Positions 28,993 through 38,691 are shown, counted from the first letter of the stretch. The stretch is 64,000 nt of DNA from Sediminibacterium sp. TEGAF015 (GCF_025997995.1 NZ_AP026683.1:2790501-2854500); one strand, 5' to 3'. Notes: a model not told the origin generated them from the letters alone. Numbers and translations are program-made.

Positions 28993-29595
28993 ATGTATCT
29001 GGTAAAAACACCCTGGTGGCTAAGGACCTGGTTCTCGGATTATACCTGGCGCATGCCTCGTACCGATAAAACCATCTACTTAACATTTGACGATGGTCCG
29101 CACGAAAAAGCCACGCCCTTTGTGTTGGATACGCTACAACAATACCAGGCCAAAGCCAGTTTTTTCTGTATCGGTAAAAATGTGCGCAAACATCCGGATA
29201 TCTATCAGCGCATCCTTGCCGAAGGCCATACCGTGGGCAATCATACAGAGCATCATGTAAATGGATGGAAAACGCCAGACGAACAATACCTGCAGAACAT
29301 ACGGCAGGCTGAAGAAGTAATTGAGAGTTCTTTTTTCAGACCGCCTTATGGACGGATCCGTCGCAGTCAGGCGAAACAGCTGGATAAACAAATTATTATG
29401 TGGGATGTGTTAAGCGGCGATTTTGATCCCAATTTAACCCCAGAAGGCTGCCTGGCTTATTGTATTAAACATACTGAAGCGGGATCGATTGTGGTATTTC
29501 ACGATAGCGAAAAAGCATTCACTAAAATGTCGCATGCATTGCCCAAAATGCTGGACTATTTTTCGCAACAGGGTTATCAGTTTAAAGCACTTTAA
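28993..29595 (+). CDS. Polysaccharide deacetylase (NodB-homology) family protein
   Basis: The 200-residue protein is close to a minimal NodB-homology domain, a carbohydrate esterase 4 fold that removes N-acetyl groups from chitin-like or peptidoglycan polymers. Motif 1 TFDDGPH gives Asp33/Asp34, and motif 2 has His84 and His88 (GNHTEHH) as metal ligands. FRPPYGRIR and the closing VVFHDSEK are also present. No signal peptide is clear. It is divergent from gltX. Confidence 0.88.
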   Translation: MYLVKTPWWLRTWFSDYTWRMPRTDKTIYLTFDDGPHEKATPFVLDTLQQYQAKASFFCIGKNVRKHPDIYQRILAEGHTVGNHTEHHVNGWKTPDEQYLQNIRQAEEVIESSFFRPPYGRIRRSQAKQLDKQIIMWDVLSGDFDPNLTPEGCLAYCIKHTEAGSIVVFHDSEKAFTKMSHALPKMLDYFSQQGYQFKAL

Positions 29596-29669
29596 AGTTC
29601 CCCGCGCAAACCAATTTTCTCAATGAAAATCGCGAATCATTTTCGCAAAGCGACCCCTGTAAAAATGGA

Positions 29670-29699
29670 AGGCCGGGGTAGAAACCCCAGCCTGTTTTT
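29670..29699 (+). terminator. Rho-independent terminator
   Basis: AGGC-C-GGGGT pairs with ACCCC-A-GCCT (one mismatch) around a four-base loop and is followed by GTTTTT. It would end the deacetylase transcript or a short RNA from the gap. Confidence 0.8.
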
Positions 29700-29869
29700 A
29701 ATCCGTACCCTATGAAAACAAAGGTTACTGCTGCTGTTTTTCAACGTTCGCAGGGATTCATTTAATATCTTAATGTTCGTCTTTCGGTTTAATTACCTTT
29801 CGTGCATATATAAACGCGGTGCTGTTAACTTTATTTTAAATGCACTAAAAAAAAGTAGAATTTTGGTGC
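29700..29869 (+). other. Intergenic region before tatD
   Basis: No convincing gene is seen. A 17-codon frame beginning MKTKVTAAVF (29712-29765) is present but has no supporting feature. The end of the gap holds GAATTTTG four bases before the tatD start, one mismatch away from the spacing seen at other leaderless genes. Confidence 0.4.
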
Positions 29870-30637
29870 ATGAAATGGATTGATACGCACTGCCACTTAT
29901 ATGTAGAAGAATTTAAAGATGATGTAGATGCAGTGATAGCAAGGGCTCAGGAACAAGGTGTTACCCAGTTTTATTTACCGGGAATTGATAGTGAATCTAT
30001 TCCGGCCATGCTGGCCCTCGAAGCAAACTATCCCGGCGTATGCAAAGCCATGATGGGATTGCATCCTTGTTATGTTAAAGAAAATGTGCAGCAGGAACTC
30101 GCCATTGTAGAACATTGGCTAGAGCAAAGGGATTTTTGTGCCATTGGCGAAATCGGCCTCGATTTTTATTGGGATACCCAGTTTAAAAAAGAGCAGCAGG
30201 AAGCATTTTCCATTCAGATGGAATGGGCTGTTCAGAAAAATCTACCCATTGTTATCCATACCCGCAATGCCATGCAGGAAACGATTGATATGGTAAAACC
30301 CTTTGCGGCCAGAGGGCTGAAGGGCATTTTCCATTGTTTCAGCGGATCCTATGAATCGGCCCAGCAAATTGTGAATATGGGCTTTTTGTTAGGCATCGGA
30401 GGAGTCCTTACTTATAAGAATGCAGGTTTGCCCAAAGCCCTTGAAAAAATAGGAGTTGAACACTTGGTATTGGAAACCGATGCGCCTTATTTAAGTCCTG
30501 TGCCATTCAGAGGCAAGCGCAATGAACCGGGTTATCTGGTTCATGTTGCAGAAGCACTGGCAGTGGCCAAGGGGATTACAACTGCCGAATTAGCGGAAAT
30601 TACTACTGCCAACGCAACGGCTTTGTTCAGGGGATAA
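29870..30637 (+). CDS. tatD: TatD-family metal-dependent hydrolase
   Basis: The 255-residue TIM-barrel hydrolase has the metal motif DTHCH (His7, His9), GEIGLDFYWD with the bridging Glu, VIHTRNA, GIFHCFSGS and the terminal LETDAPYLSP. TatD proteins are deoxyribonucleases involved in DNA repair or decay. The length fits. It is followed by the tRNA-Ser gene that marks the edge of the mobile element. Confidence 0.93.
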   Translation: MKWIDTHCHLYVEEFKDDVDAVIARAQEQGVTQFYLPGIDSESIPAMLALEANYPGVCKAMMGLHPCYVKENVQQELAIVEHWLEQRDFCAIGEIGLDFYWDTQFKKEQQEAFSIQMEWAVQKNLPIVIHTRNAMQETIDMVKPFAARGLKGIFHCFSGSYESAQQIVNMGFLLGIGGVLTYKNAGLPKALEKIGVEHLVLETDAPYLSPVPFRGKRNEPGYLVHVAEALAVAKGITTAELAEITTANATALFRG

Positions 30638-30679
30638 ACTTAAAGAATGGTGTGTTGTCCTCTAGGCTGACTTCCCTAA

Positions 30680-32365
30680 TTAACAGCTAAAACCTTCCAA
30701 GGTTTGGCAATTTGCGCCTATATTTGCAGCCCAATTAAACAACCATATACAGAGAGGTGTCCGAGTGGTTGAAGGAGCACGCCTGGAAAGTGTGTATACG
30801 GGAAACTGTATCGAGGGTTCGAATCCCTTCCTCTCTACTAAACAGGACAAATGAAATATATTTTCGTTTGTCCTGTTCTTTTTTAAAGGTAATCCGTTGT
30901 TTATCTGAAAGATATGGTGTGCGATTACGTTCGTTCGGGCGGTTCGATAAGTTTTTCCGTCAAACTCTAATTTTTCGGGGAATATCGAACCAATTACGGC
31001 TCTCCTTGTATGGATTTCGCCCTCGCTGTACAGTTTCGGGATATTTACGATACTCTGTAAAGCCCTGTCCAAAGTCTTGTCGATATTGATGCTCTTAGTG
31101 TCCGAACCGTCCTTGCTCAATTGTTCTTCCAGACTTTCAATCCGTTCCCTGCATTCCTTTTTGATTTCGAGGTATTCTTCGTCATCAATGGTTTCCGCAA
31201 GTAGTTTGTTCCTTGCTACCGACAACTTTGCGTTAAGGTGGTCTATTTCCTGTGCAATCCGTTTCTTTTCATCAAATGGGTTCTGTACGAATTTTTTGTA
31301 GTTGTCCAATAGCAGTTTTTTGAGGATGTTCTTTATACCTCCGTTTATTTCAAACTGAAACAATCCTTTTTCAAAAATATCATTTGCGACATTGGCTTTC
31401 TGACGGAAGCCACAGGAGGAAACGCAATGATAATAGTAATAACGGTTCGTTCTTCCTTTGGAAGCACTTCCCGTTAGGTTGCGACCACAGTCAGGACATA
31501 CCAAAAAACCCCTTAAAGGTAGGTTCCTGTCCGACAGTATTTTGGTATTTGGGCGTTCCACCCTTTTGTTTCCGTCCAATACAAGTTGCACCTTATTGAA
31601 AAGTTCTTCGGATATAAGCGGTTCGTGCTGACCTTGCACCAAATGAGCTTCCTCGTCCTTGAATTTTGCAATGAATATTTTGCCACAGTACAGCGGATTG
31701 CGTACGGCTACGTGAAAAGCACTTCGGCTCAATTTCGTTTGACTTTGCGCATTCATTTTCTGCCGTACTTGGTCACAAGCGAACACGCCTTTAGCTATCT
31801 CATTGAAAGCCCAACGCATATTTGATGCTTCGGGTTCTTTAGGAGCAATATATTTTCGTCCGTCCTCTTTGCTCCTGTTGATGTAGCCGAAAGGTGCTTT
31901 TCCCATTAACCGACCCTCTTTCCTTGCCCTGCGCATCCCATAGAATGTATTCAATGCCCTGCGGTCGTTTTCTACTTCGGGTGCTGCTAAGTAGATAGCA
32001 AGCATCATCTTGTTTTCGGGAATGGAAAGGTCTAAAGGCTGTTCTACGGCTTGCGGTTCTACGCCCAATTTAGTCAAGATACTAATCATCTGATAGGCAT
32101 CGCCTGCATTACGACTGAACCTATCCCATTTAGTAAACAGAATAAGGTCTGTCTTTGAACTTTTCTTTTTAAGAGTGTTCAGCAATTTCGCCCATTCGGG
32201 GCGATTAAAGGTTTTGGCGGAATGGTCTTCATAGATAACCTGCCCAACAGCAATCTTATTGGTTGAACAAAATCGTTTCAAGCGTTCCTCTTGGTCACGC
32301 TGTGAATATCCTTTGTCTGCTTGTTCGTCTGTGGAAACACGTATGTATAAATCTGCTCTTTTCAT
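30680..32365 (-). CDS. Large serine recombinase (site-specific integrase)
   Basis: The 561-residue protein has a resolvase domain (1-150) with nucleophile Ser11 (YIRVSTDEQ), a recombinase domain (about 160-270), a zinc ribbon ([10 protein letters not shown] and HCVSSCG, about 285-320), and a coiled-coil region (about 370-420). These are hallmarks of large serine integrases. The last roughly 53 residues (from about 510) are read antisense through tRNA-Ser, giving the telltale KGFEPS and [11 protein letters not shown] tail. Thus the C-terminus is set by the integration site and the functional end is uncertain. The gene probably integrates and excises the element. Confidence 0.88.
   Translation of the reverse strand: MKRADLYIRVSTDEQADKGYSQRDQEERLKRFCSTNKIAVGQVIYEDHSAKTFNRPEWAKLLNTLKKKSSKTDLILFTKWDRFSRNAGDAYQMISILTKLGVEPQAVEQPLDLSIPENKMMLAIYLAAPEVENDRRALNTFYGMRRARKEGRLMGKAPFGYINRSKEDGRKYIAPKEPEASNMRWAFNEIAKGVFACDQVRQKMNAQSQTKLSRSAFHVAVRNPLYCGKIFIAKFKDEEAHLVQGQHEPLISEELFNKVQLVLDGNKRVERPNTKILSDRNLPLRGFLVCPDCGRNLTGSASKGRTNRYYYYHCVSSCGFRQKANVANDIFEKGLFQFEINGGIKNILKKLLLDNYKKFVQNPFDEKKRIAQEIDHLNAKLSVARNKLLAETIDDEEYLEIKKECRERIESLEEQLSKDGSDTKSINIDKTLDRALQSIVNIPKLYSEGEIHTRRAVIGSIFPEKLEFDGKTYRTARTNVIAHHIFQINNGLPLKKNRTNENIFHLSCLVERKGFEPSIQFPVYTLSRRAPSTTRTPLCIWLFNWAANIGANCQTLEGFSC
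30719..30726 (+). promoter_or_regulatory. Predicted tRNA-Ser -7 box
   Basis: TATATTTG is a perfect TAnnTTTG match located 24 bases before the mature 5' end of the tRNA. Confidence 0.55.
30751..30837 (+). tRNA. tRNA-Ser (anticodon GGA)
   Basis: A class II tRNA with a 7-bp acceptor stem (AGAGAGG/CCTCTCT), D-arm, anticodon loop CTGGAAA with GGA at 30785-30787, a long variable arm as expected for serine, and T-loop TTCGAAT. CCA is not encoded; the sequence continues ACTA. Its 3' end borders the mobile element, and the antisense strand is read through by the recombinase frame. Confidence 0.95.
30841..30883 (+). terminator. Hairpin after tRNA-Ser, terminator-like
   Basis: AACAGGACAAA (30841-30851) and TTTGTCCTGTT (30867-30877) pair perfectly over 11 bp and are followed by CTTTTTT, a good rho-independent terminator for the tRNA. 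It lies within the antisense reading frame of the recombinase. Confidence 0.8.
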
Positions 32366-32422
32366 CGCTAATCTCTTTAAATGGATAATGTGTCTTGGGG
32401 ATTAGCTAATTTACGAAATAAA

Positions 32423-32584
32423 TCATTCAACATTAAAGCATTCCCGAATAACTATCATCGTAAGGTTGTACAGAAATTCCATAATCAGTTCGGCTTCTTC
32501 CTCACTCACGTCAATACCCTCTTTGCGGAGAAGCTCCATTGCTTCCCCGATAGGTATTTTCTCTATTTCCCTGTTCTCCTGCAT
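32423..32584 (-). CDS. Small conserved-looking protein beside the recombinase
   Basis: A 53-residue frame begins MQENREIEKIPIGEAMEL and continues LRKEGIDVSEEEAELIMEF, ending ECFNVE. It is acidic and helical, lies 57 bases upstream of the recombinase gene on the same strand, and has codon use like a real gene. Small proteins of this kind accompany recombinases in Bacteroidota elements. An accessory or regulatory role is inferred; no DNA-binding motif is certain. Confidence 0.65.
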   Translation of the reverse strand: MQENREIEKIPIGEAMELLRKEGIDVSEEEAELIMEFLYNLTMIVIRECFNVE

Positions 32585-32641
32585 CGTCTAACGCTGTGTT
32601 GTTACGACTAAAGTAGTCAGGGAAATAGGTCAGACTTCCGT

Positions 32642-32676
32642 TGTTGCAGTCAGAGGTCGTGTTTGGCGTTCAGAGG
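32642..32676 (+). repeat. Paired 15-bp repeats with 20-bp period, left copy
   Basis: TGTTGCAGTCAGAGG (32642-32656) and TTTGGCGTTCAGAGG (32662-32676) are related units 20 bp apart. A second pair with the same motif and period lies at 39454-39488. The spacing of about two helical turns suggests a bound protein. Confidence 0.6.
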
Positions 32677-32800
32677 TACATTACTCATTGTGTTGCATAG
32701 CATTACACTAAAAAGCTTTTAGTATCTTTACGGTTTATTACAGAAGTCTATTTTGCAAATATTTACATAGCAAAATAACCTAAACAAATAAGTGGAATTA

Positions 32801-35257
32801 ATGGCAAATAAATCTCACCTAAAATTCTTAAGCGAAAAGCAATTGTCTGAAGTTAAAGACTTTAAGTACAATTATGGCTTTGACAACAATAAAGACGATG
32901 AAGACAACGCACCTAAAAACTATGTTAGGTTAGCAACGTCATTTAAAGCAGATTTAGAAAAATTTGAAAGCGATTTAGACGCAAAATACAATGCGAAAGA
33001 CCGCACATTGGAAATACCGTATGATATAGATTACGTACAAATTACTTTTCAAGACCAATTTGTTATAAACAAGTATTTCCAAGATTATTACAACGATTTT
33101 GGATTAGAGGCAACCGCCTTTTATGATTTTGCTAAAAAAGGATTGTTTGCTGTTGCCAACCGTGATAAATTCCAAACATTTATTGCCAATGTAAATAACT
33201 TTATTGAATACGAATTAGATGGAAACCAAGACTTAAAGTACTCCAACTATGTTAAATATATATCTGGTTTCAAATTGTTAAGAGCAAATGATATTTTAAA
33301 ATTTAGGTTAGAAAACATTGGAGATATTGTGTATCTATCGTTAATGGACTTGCCTTTGGATGATGCTGTTAAACAGCAGATTGTTCAATCATTGGTAGCT
33401 TATTTAGAAGCTAATGGTATTGTCTATAAATATGATACTGAAAATGACAGAATAGAATTACAAAATCCAACCCCAGAACAAATTGAAAAAATTATCCAAA
33501 ACTTTGATATAATCGAAAGTGCTACCTGCTCTGCATTTACCACTGTAAGACCAAGTGAATTTAATACCGTAGAACGTCAATTCGGTTTTAATATTCAGAA
33601 TGCAGGGGAAGATTTACCTGTTGTTGGAATTATTGATACTGGAATTAGTCAACAAACAGCTTTAGCCCCTTTAATCATTAATGATACTACTTTTACTCTT
33701 GCTGGAAATCCATTGATAGACCAAGCGGGAAGAAATAGGTTAGGACACGGTACAGCGGTAGCAGGGTTAGTGGCTTTAGGTAAACATAACCATAGAAACA
33801 ACTTTGTGGACAATGTAATAGCGGATGCAAAATTACTTTCAATCAAAATCAGTGATAATGGCAATGGTTATATTTCAGAGGTCGATTTACTAAAAATGCT
33901 ATATGCTGTTAAGGCTAAATATCCTGAAATCAGGTTGTTTACACTGACCACTTGTTATGGTAATTTTATGTACAAAAATGAGGCTTTCTCTGACTACACT
34001 TACGCTTTGGATAAATTTGCCTATGAGACAAACAGTCTTATCTTTATTTGTACGGGAAATAACCTCAACTGCATCAATGAAAATACAAGCTACGACCTTT
34101 CCTATTTTCACGGCGACCACACCAATTTATCAACACCAGCAGACAGTCTAAATAATCTTACTGTTGGGGCAGCAGCCGATAATTTAACGGATGGTGCTTT
34201 CTTAGGTATTGCCAACGGCAGGGAATTTCCTGCATTATACACAAGAAAAGGGCATATTGATTTGTCTACAATATACAATGCTAAGAAAACAAATAAAAAC
34301 TATTTCAAGCCAGATGTAATCGAAAGTGGCGGAGATGTAGGATATTATAATGAAAACGCTTTGGATTGGATGGATGAACCTGCAATCACGTTATTGTCAG
34401 CTCGTTCAGAAATCGGGATTATGCAAGAAGTAGGAACGAGTTTTGCAACTCCTTTGGTTGCTAATCTTGCAGCAAAAATTATAAAGAATTATCCTGCCCT
34501 ATCAAATGAAAGTGTTAAGGCTCTCATTATAAACGGAGCATCCTTAAATTTGATACCATTTGCCTCTAATGTTTCTAAATTAAGAAATAGAGTTGCAGGG
34601 AATGGGTTAGTGGATGATTTTAAAAGTTTGTATTCAGATGAAAATTCTGCAACGCTTATTTTGGAAGATACTATTGAGAGTGGAAAAATAAGGATATATC
34701 CTATCAACTTCCCAAAATATTTGGTGGAGGATGATTTAGGTAAAGTGAAGAAAAGATTGAAAATTACAGCTACCTTATGCTTTAAATTTTTACCAATCAG
34801 AAATAATCAACTCTCATACAATCCTATCCATATGGCTTATAGTATTTTCAAAAATCATTCTGCTGATGATATTATGAAAGCTGATGATAAGGAAGCTAAG
34901 TTTACCTCTAAACTTCGCAGTACTTTATCCTGGTCAGAAAATGGTAGATATGTTTCAAAGCCATTGCCATATTCTAACACCCAGAAAATAACTTTGAATG
35001 TTAGTGTAGACGATTTGAGTAATGAAACCAATACATTCAAATTGGCTCTACACGCTAAATTATCTGAACAAATTGTTGGGGGCTTACCTGAAAATTATCC
35101 TACAGAATTTCGGTTTTCAATAGTATTAACAATAGAAGAAACTATAAAAAATAATACGGGAAAATTATACGATGAAATTCAGTTGGTAAATGAAGTTGAA
35201 GCAATCCAAGACATTAACCTTGATGCAGGATTAGAAGCGGAAGCATTAGACGTTTAA
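32801..35257 (+). CDS. S8 family (subtilisin-like) serine protease
   Basis: The 818-residue protein has an intact subtilase triad: Asp279 (GIIDTG), His316 (GHGTAVAGL) and Ser547 (GTSFATPLVANLA). The N-terminal 250 residues carry no signal peptide and may be a regulatory domain; the C-terminal 200 residues are beta-rich. A cytoplasmic protease is implied. It converges on an AAA ATPase gene, overlapping it by 12 bases, a pairing seen on other mobile elements. A GTG three codons upstream is an alternative start. A protective role against phage or a toxin-like role is inference. Confidence 0.88.
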   Translation: MANKSHLKFLSEKQLSEVKDFKYNYGFDNNKDDEDNAPKNYVRLATSFKADLEKFESDLDAKYNAKDRTLEIPYDIDYVQITFQDQFVINKYFQDYYNDFGLEATAFYDFAKKGLFAVANRDKFQTFIANVNNFIEYELDGNQDLKYSNYVKYISGFKLLRANDILKFRLENIGDIVYLSLMDLPLDDAVKQQIVQSLVAYLEANGIVYKYDTENDRIELQNPTPEQIEKIIQNFDIIESATCSAFTTVRPSEFNTVERQFGFNIQNAGEDLPVVGIIDTGISQQTALAPLIINDTTFTLAGNPLIDQAGRNRLGHGTAVAGLVALGKHNHRNNFVDNVIADAKLLSIKISDNGNGYISEVDLLKMLYAVKAKYPEIRLFTLTTCYGNFMYKNEAFSDYTYALDKFAYETNSLIFICTGNNLNCINENTSYDLSYFHGDHTNLSTPADSLNNLTVGAAADNLTDGAFLGIANGREFPALYTRKGHIDLSTIYNAKKTNKNYFKPDVIESGGDVGYYNENALDWMDEPAITLLSARSEIGIMQEVGTSFATPLVANLAAKIIKNYPALSNESVKALIINGASLNLIPFASNVSKLRNRVAGNGLVDDFKSLYSDENSATLILEDTIESGKIRIYPINFPKYLVEDDLGKVKKRLKITATLCFKFLPIRNNQLSYNPIHMAYSIFKNHSADDIMKADDKEAKFTSKLRSTLSWSENGRYVSKPLPYSNTQKITLNVSVDDLSNETNTFKLALHAKLSEQIVGGLPENYPTEFRFSIVLTIEETIKNNTGKLYDEIQLVNEVEAIQDINLDAGLEAEALDV

Positions 35258-36271
35258 TGACTGTTTTTCTGTTTCAACAAGTTTCTGCCAAATGGAAGTA
35301 TCTATTTTGGCAGACAATATTTTTTGTGGCTCTTTGGTTGCAAACAGAGTGCGTTTTATTGCGGTAATGAGTGTTTTTTGGATGCTGTAATAGGATAAAC
35401 CTATGCATTGCTTTATAATTCTGTTTGCAGCAGTTTTATTATCAAATTTGAAATTGCCATTTTGCAATACCAAATCGATTAGCTTCTTAATTTCGATTTC
35501 ATTAGGTAATTGAAACGCTATGATATTGTCAAACCTTCTTAATAAGGCTTCATCCAACATATCTTTTTGATTGGTGGCTGCAATAACAATGCTACTTTGA
35601 GGGAGATAGTCAAACAATTGAAGAATAGTATTGACAACACGTTTCATCTCTCCGTGGTCTTGACTGTAATCTCTGATTTTACCCAAGCTATCAAATTCAT
35701 CCAAGAAGATAATACAATCTTCAATGGCAGCTTGTTTGAATATTTTGGAAAGGTTCTTACTTGTTTCGCCTAATTTAGAAGATACGATTGCACCTAAATT
35801 GATAACAACCATCATCTTTTCCAATTCTCCTGCAATAACATAAGAAGCCAAGGTTTTTCCACATCCTGACGGACCATATAATAGCAACTTATTGGAAACA
35901 GGTAAGCCAAACTGATTTAATACTTCTATCTTTTGATGTTCTTCAATAAAGAACATCAACTCATTATATACCTTTTCATTTGCAATAATGTTATCTAAGG
36001 TATAATCAGAGGTGATTTTCTCTAAAATCAATTCAGAGATTTCTTTGTCTTCAATTCTATTCAAATATGCTTCCGAACCAACTTTAGTTAGTCCGTTCGT
36101 TTTTTGAAATCTTAAAGCATCTTTTAGAATGGATTGGAGTTGAATGGCAAAGTTGAGCTTTTTAGTTTTTTTTGAATGTTCTATCAACTCGTTTAGCACA
36201 GACAATAAGCGTTCTTGGTCGTTTTCAAGACCATATTTTGCTATATCTTTTATGTAATCTAACTGTGCCAT
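35246..36271 (-). CDS. AAA+ ATPase partnered with the subtilase
   Basis: The 341-residue ATPase has an N-terminal helical region (1-90), Walker A GPSGCGKT (133-140), Walker B FLDEFD with Asp191-Glu192, sensor Asn234 (AATNQ) and arginine finger RR (245-246), all typical of classical AAA proteins such as the FtsH/SpoVK group. It likely remodels or delivers substrates. The gene converges on the protease gene with a 12-base overlap. A perfect -7 box (TACCTTTG, 36281-36288 on this strand) lies nine bases before the ATG. A shorter paralogue is encoded at 43622. Confidence 0.9.
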   Translation of the reverse strand: MAQLDYIKDIAKYGLENDQERLLSVLNELIEHSKKTKKLNFAIQLQSILKDALRFQKTNGLTKVGSEAYLNRIEDKEISELILEKITSDYTLDNIIANEKVYNELMFFIEEHQKIEVLNQFGLPVSNKLLLYGPSGCGKTLASYVIAGELEKMMVVINLGAIVSSKLGETSKNLSKIFKQAAIEDCIIFLDEFDSLGKIRDYSQDHGEMKRVVNTILQLFDYLPQSSIVIAATNQKDMLDEALLRRFDNIIAFQLPNEIEIKKLIDLVLQNGNFKFDNKTAANRIIKQCIGLSYYSIQKTLITAIKRTLFATKEPQKILSAKIDTSIWQKLVETEKQSLNV

Positions 36272-36397
36272 TTCTTACCGCAAAGGTAGCCAATTTTTGT
36301 TTAATAAAAATATGGCAATCTGACAAATAATGCAAGCAGTTTTTTTGTACAGTTGTTTTTTATTGTAAGTTACCATTGAATACAGAGAAGCATTTAC

Positions 36398-37561
36398 TTA
36401 TTTCCTCATATCTTTACTATGGCTTATAGCTGGATTTTTAAAATACCCCAGCTCTTGTTTTGCTTCTTCTATTTTTTTCAACATTTCCTCATTCAGTTCC
36501 GGAATATCAAAATAAGCTATGTCGAATATATGTTCATTCGTTGGGCTTTTTCCAATTGCAATTCCGATAACTTTTGGAGCATTTTTGCTTTCCTTTCTTG
36601 CGACTAAACATCTAAGCTGTAACTCCTTTTCCTTACTTTCCCAGTTTTTGTGGCTTAAAGGCATAAAAACATAAGAATGGTCGCTTCCTTCAAGTGGAGG
36701 CATCATTCGTCCCCTTACTTTTTTCTTAATCGCATCTATCAAACACATTCCTAATTCCATTCTGTTTATTCGGGGTTCTAATGCGATTATTCTTGTAGCT
36801 CTTTCTAAGTCGGATACTAAAGTGTGGTCTCTTTTGTTTTTTACGTGAATGGTATGGAGTTGGGATACTATTTCATCCCACACATAGCTTTGAGGAATTT
36901 CTTTTTGCCAATACTTATATTCATCATCTTCTAAATAATCTTCCCACATACCTTCATCAAGAACAACCGCATCAGGTATAAAATCAAATTCTAAGGATGT
37001 TTTGAGATAGAGTGCCAAAAAATCAACTTCTCTCGGAACCATAATGGTTTTGTTAGCCAAAAACTTTTCTTTGGCTTTCAAGTAGTTCACAAAATCATTT
37101 ATCGTGTCCAATTCACATAAAACCGTAAAAGTAGATTGCTCGTCAAACACGTGGACAAACCCACTTCCAAATTCTCCTGTTTCTAATGGATATTCTTTTT
37201 TTCCACCAAAAGCTATTGCAATTCTAAATATCTCTCTGTTGGAACGTGGTGGAAGCTGAATTTTAGTAACCTTATCACTAAGCGTTATTTCATTGACATT
37301 TTTTAGAAACCTTTCTGCACCATATATTTGGTCAATTGAGCTTAGAATTGCTTTTTTCTGCCATCTTTCGTATTGGATATTTTCATCTGAATGTTCCGAA
37401 ACCTTTATATCTTTAATAGATATAATTATGACGGAGTTTTCACAAACCACTAATACATCACATAACTCTTTATTTTTCTTTCCTAAAGGACTTGGAAAAC
37501 TCCAGAACGGCAGGAAAGATTTCTCACATAATTCAGATACAAATTTTTCGGATGGAGTCAT
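36398..37561 (-). CDS. Restriction-endonuclease-like protein of the reverse transcriptase operon
   Basis: The 387-residue protein has an N-terminal segment with Glu32, Asp35 and Lys50 (ELCDVLVVCENSVIIISIK), which fits a PD-(D/E)XK nuclease core, although the residue usually acidic before the lysine is Ser48. The rest shows no recognised domain. It starts four bases after the reverse transcriptase stop, so it is probably its accessory or effector protein. In retrons and related systems such accessory proteins carry out the toxic response. Nuclease activity is a prediction from a short motif. Confidence 0.6.
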   Translation of the reverse strand: MTPSEKFVSELCEKSFLPFWSFPSPLGKKNKELCDVLVVCENSVIIISIKDIKVSEHSDENIQYERWQKKAILSSIDQIYGAERFLKNVNEITLSDKVTKIQLPPRSNREIFRIAIAFGGKKEYPLETGEFGSGFVHVFDEQSTFTVLCELDTINDFVNYLKAKEKFLANKTIMVPREVDFLALYLKTSLEFDFIPDAVVLDEGMWEDYLEDDEYKYWQKEIPQSYVWDEIVSQLHTIHVKNKRDHTLVSDLERATRIIALEPRINRMELGMCLIDAIKKKVRGRMMPPLEGSDHSYVFMPLSHKNWESKEKELQLRCLVARKESKNAPKVIGIAIGKSPTNEHIFDIAYFDIPELNEEMLKKIEEAKQELGYFKNPAISHSKDMRK

Positions 37562-37565
37562 TGGT

Positions 37566-38420
37566 TTATTTTTTCCTTTTGTTTGTTTTTAAAATATTAT
37601 TCCGATAATTCGTATAAGGTTTCACCATTCCGTCAGGTAATGCCTCTTCCTCTTTGGCCTTAGTAATAATCTTTTCGGGTGCATCTATCTTGTGAAGATA
37701 AATTTTAATTCCTGTAACGGTTTGAGAACCATTATAAAAGGTTTTCCGTCGGCTGATTTTTAAGCCACTCTGTAAAACAATATCTAAGATTTCTCCAATG
37801 ACATTCTGAAAATCAGATTGGGACGAAAAGGTTAAATCATCTATATACCTCGTATATGTAATATTATGGGTTTTACAAAGTTCTATAAGTTGATAATCGG
37901 TTTTTAAAAACACGATGTTTGAAATATGTGTACTGGTTGGTGTACCCTGTGGCAGTTCCCCTTTCCACGTTGTTAGTCGGGTTATATAAAAAGCACATTG
38001 AGCGTTGAAACCCAACTCAATGAATGTATCATAAATTCTCTTTGCTTTTATCGAGGGATAGAAATCCTGCAAATCAGTGGTTAACTTATATTTCTTTCCC
38101 TGATGTGGCTTGGCATTTGTGATATTACTTCGCTTTTTGACACCACCGTGTACATTTTCGGGTAATTCAATCAAAGAAAGAATACGGTCTTTTATCTGCT
38201 TTTGGATTATTTTCAAGGGAGTTTTTGACGGTCTTATTGCTCTCCGCTTAATCGTACCATCTTTATACGTTTTAGGCTGATTTGTCTTTTTGTTAATTTT
38301 TGTCTCGTACTATTCCCTATAATGATTGTCAATGTTTTTGGCAAAATCATCCAATTCCTTTTTTGACTTGCCAATAATTGACGGGAAATGTAACTTACCT
38401 CTCCACTCTAAAGAACTCAT
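37566..38420 (-). pseudogene. Retron-like reverse transcriptase interrupted by an amber codon
   Basis: From an ATG at 38420 the frame encodes 36 residues, then TAG at 38312-38310, then continues open for 247 more codons. Past the stop the protein has the retron-type motifs NAKPH (NAxxH), DLQDFYPSI, QGTPTSTHISN, the catalytic YIDD and VTG, in the correct order. The amber codon replaces what is probably a Trp in a YRE-W-YETK context. The 26-base overlap with the XRE gene argues for the upstream start. It may be inactive, read through, restarted downstream (for example TTG at 38216), or a sequencing error. Confidence 0.8.
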
Positions 38421-38691
38421 TTATCAGAGATTTTACGGATGGATTGATAATTTCAAAAGCCTTCCTTTTCTCTGGGGAAATGTCGTCCTCGTTTAGAGAC
38501 AAGAAGAATAATATAGGTAGAGGCAAATCAAGTTTTTTACTTATCTCTTTAAGAGTTGCCAAATTGGGCTCTTTGGCATTATTCTCTATTTGAGATAAAT
38601 ATGTTTGAGTGATACCACAACTTTCGGCAAACTCTGTTTGAGTTTGCCCCCGTTGTTTTCTGATATCTTTTATGACTGTGCCTAAGTTCAT
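38395..38691 (-). CDS. XRE-family helix-turn-helix regulator
   Basis: The 98-residue protein has a Cro/C1-type HTH (QTEFAESCGITQTYLSQIE) at about residues 17-36 and an unassigned tail. It overlaps the reverse transcriptase gene by 26 bases and lies between it and a small upstream gene. HTH proteins accompany some retrons (type VI in published classifications), so a role in regulating or partnering with the reverse transcriptase is plausible. An alternative start at 38772 in a TAATG overlap with the upstream gene would add 27 residues. Confidence 0.85.
   Translation of the reverse strand: MNLGTVIKDIRKQRGQTQTEFAESCGITQTYLSQIENNAKEPNLATLKEISKKLDLPLPILFFLSLNEDDISPEKRKAFEIINPSVKSLINEFFRVER

Noticed and set aside
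29712-29765. 17-codon frame MKTKVTAAVF before tatD
   Set aside because: Too short, no ribosome-binding or promoter evidence, and likely chance.
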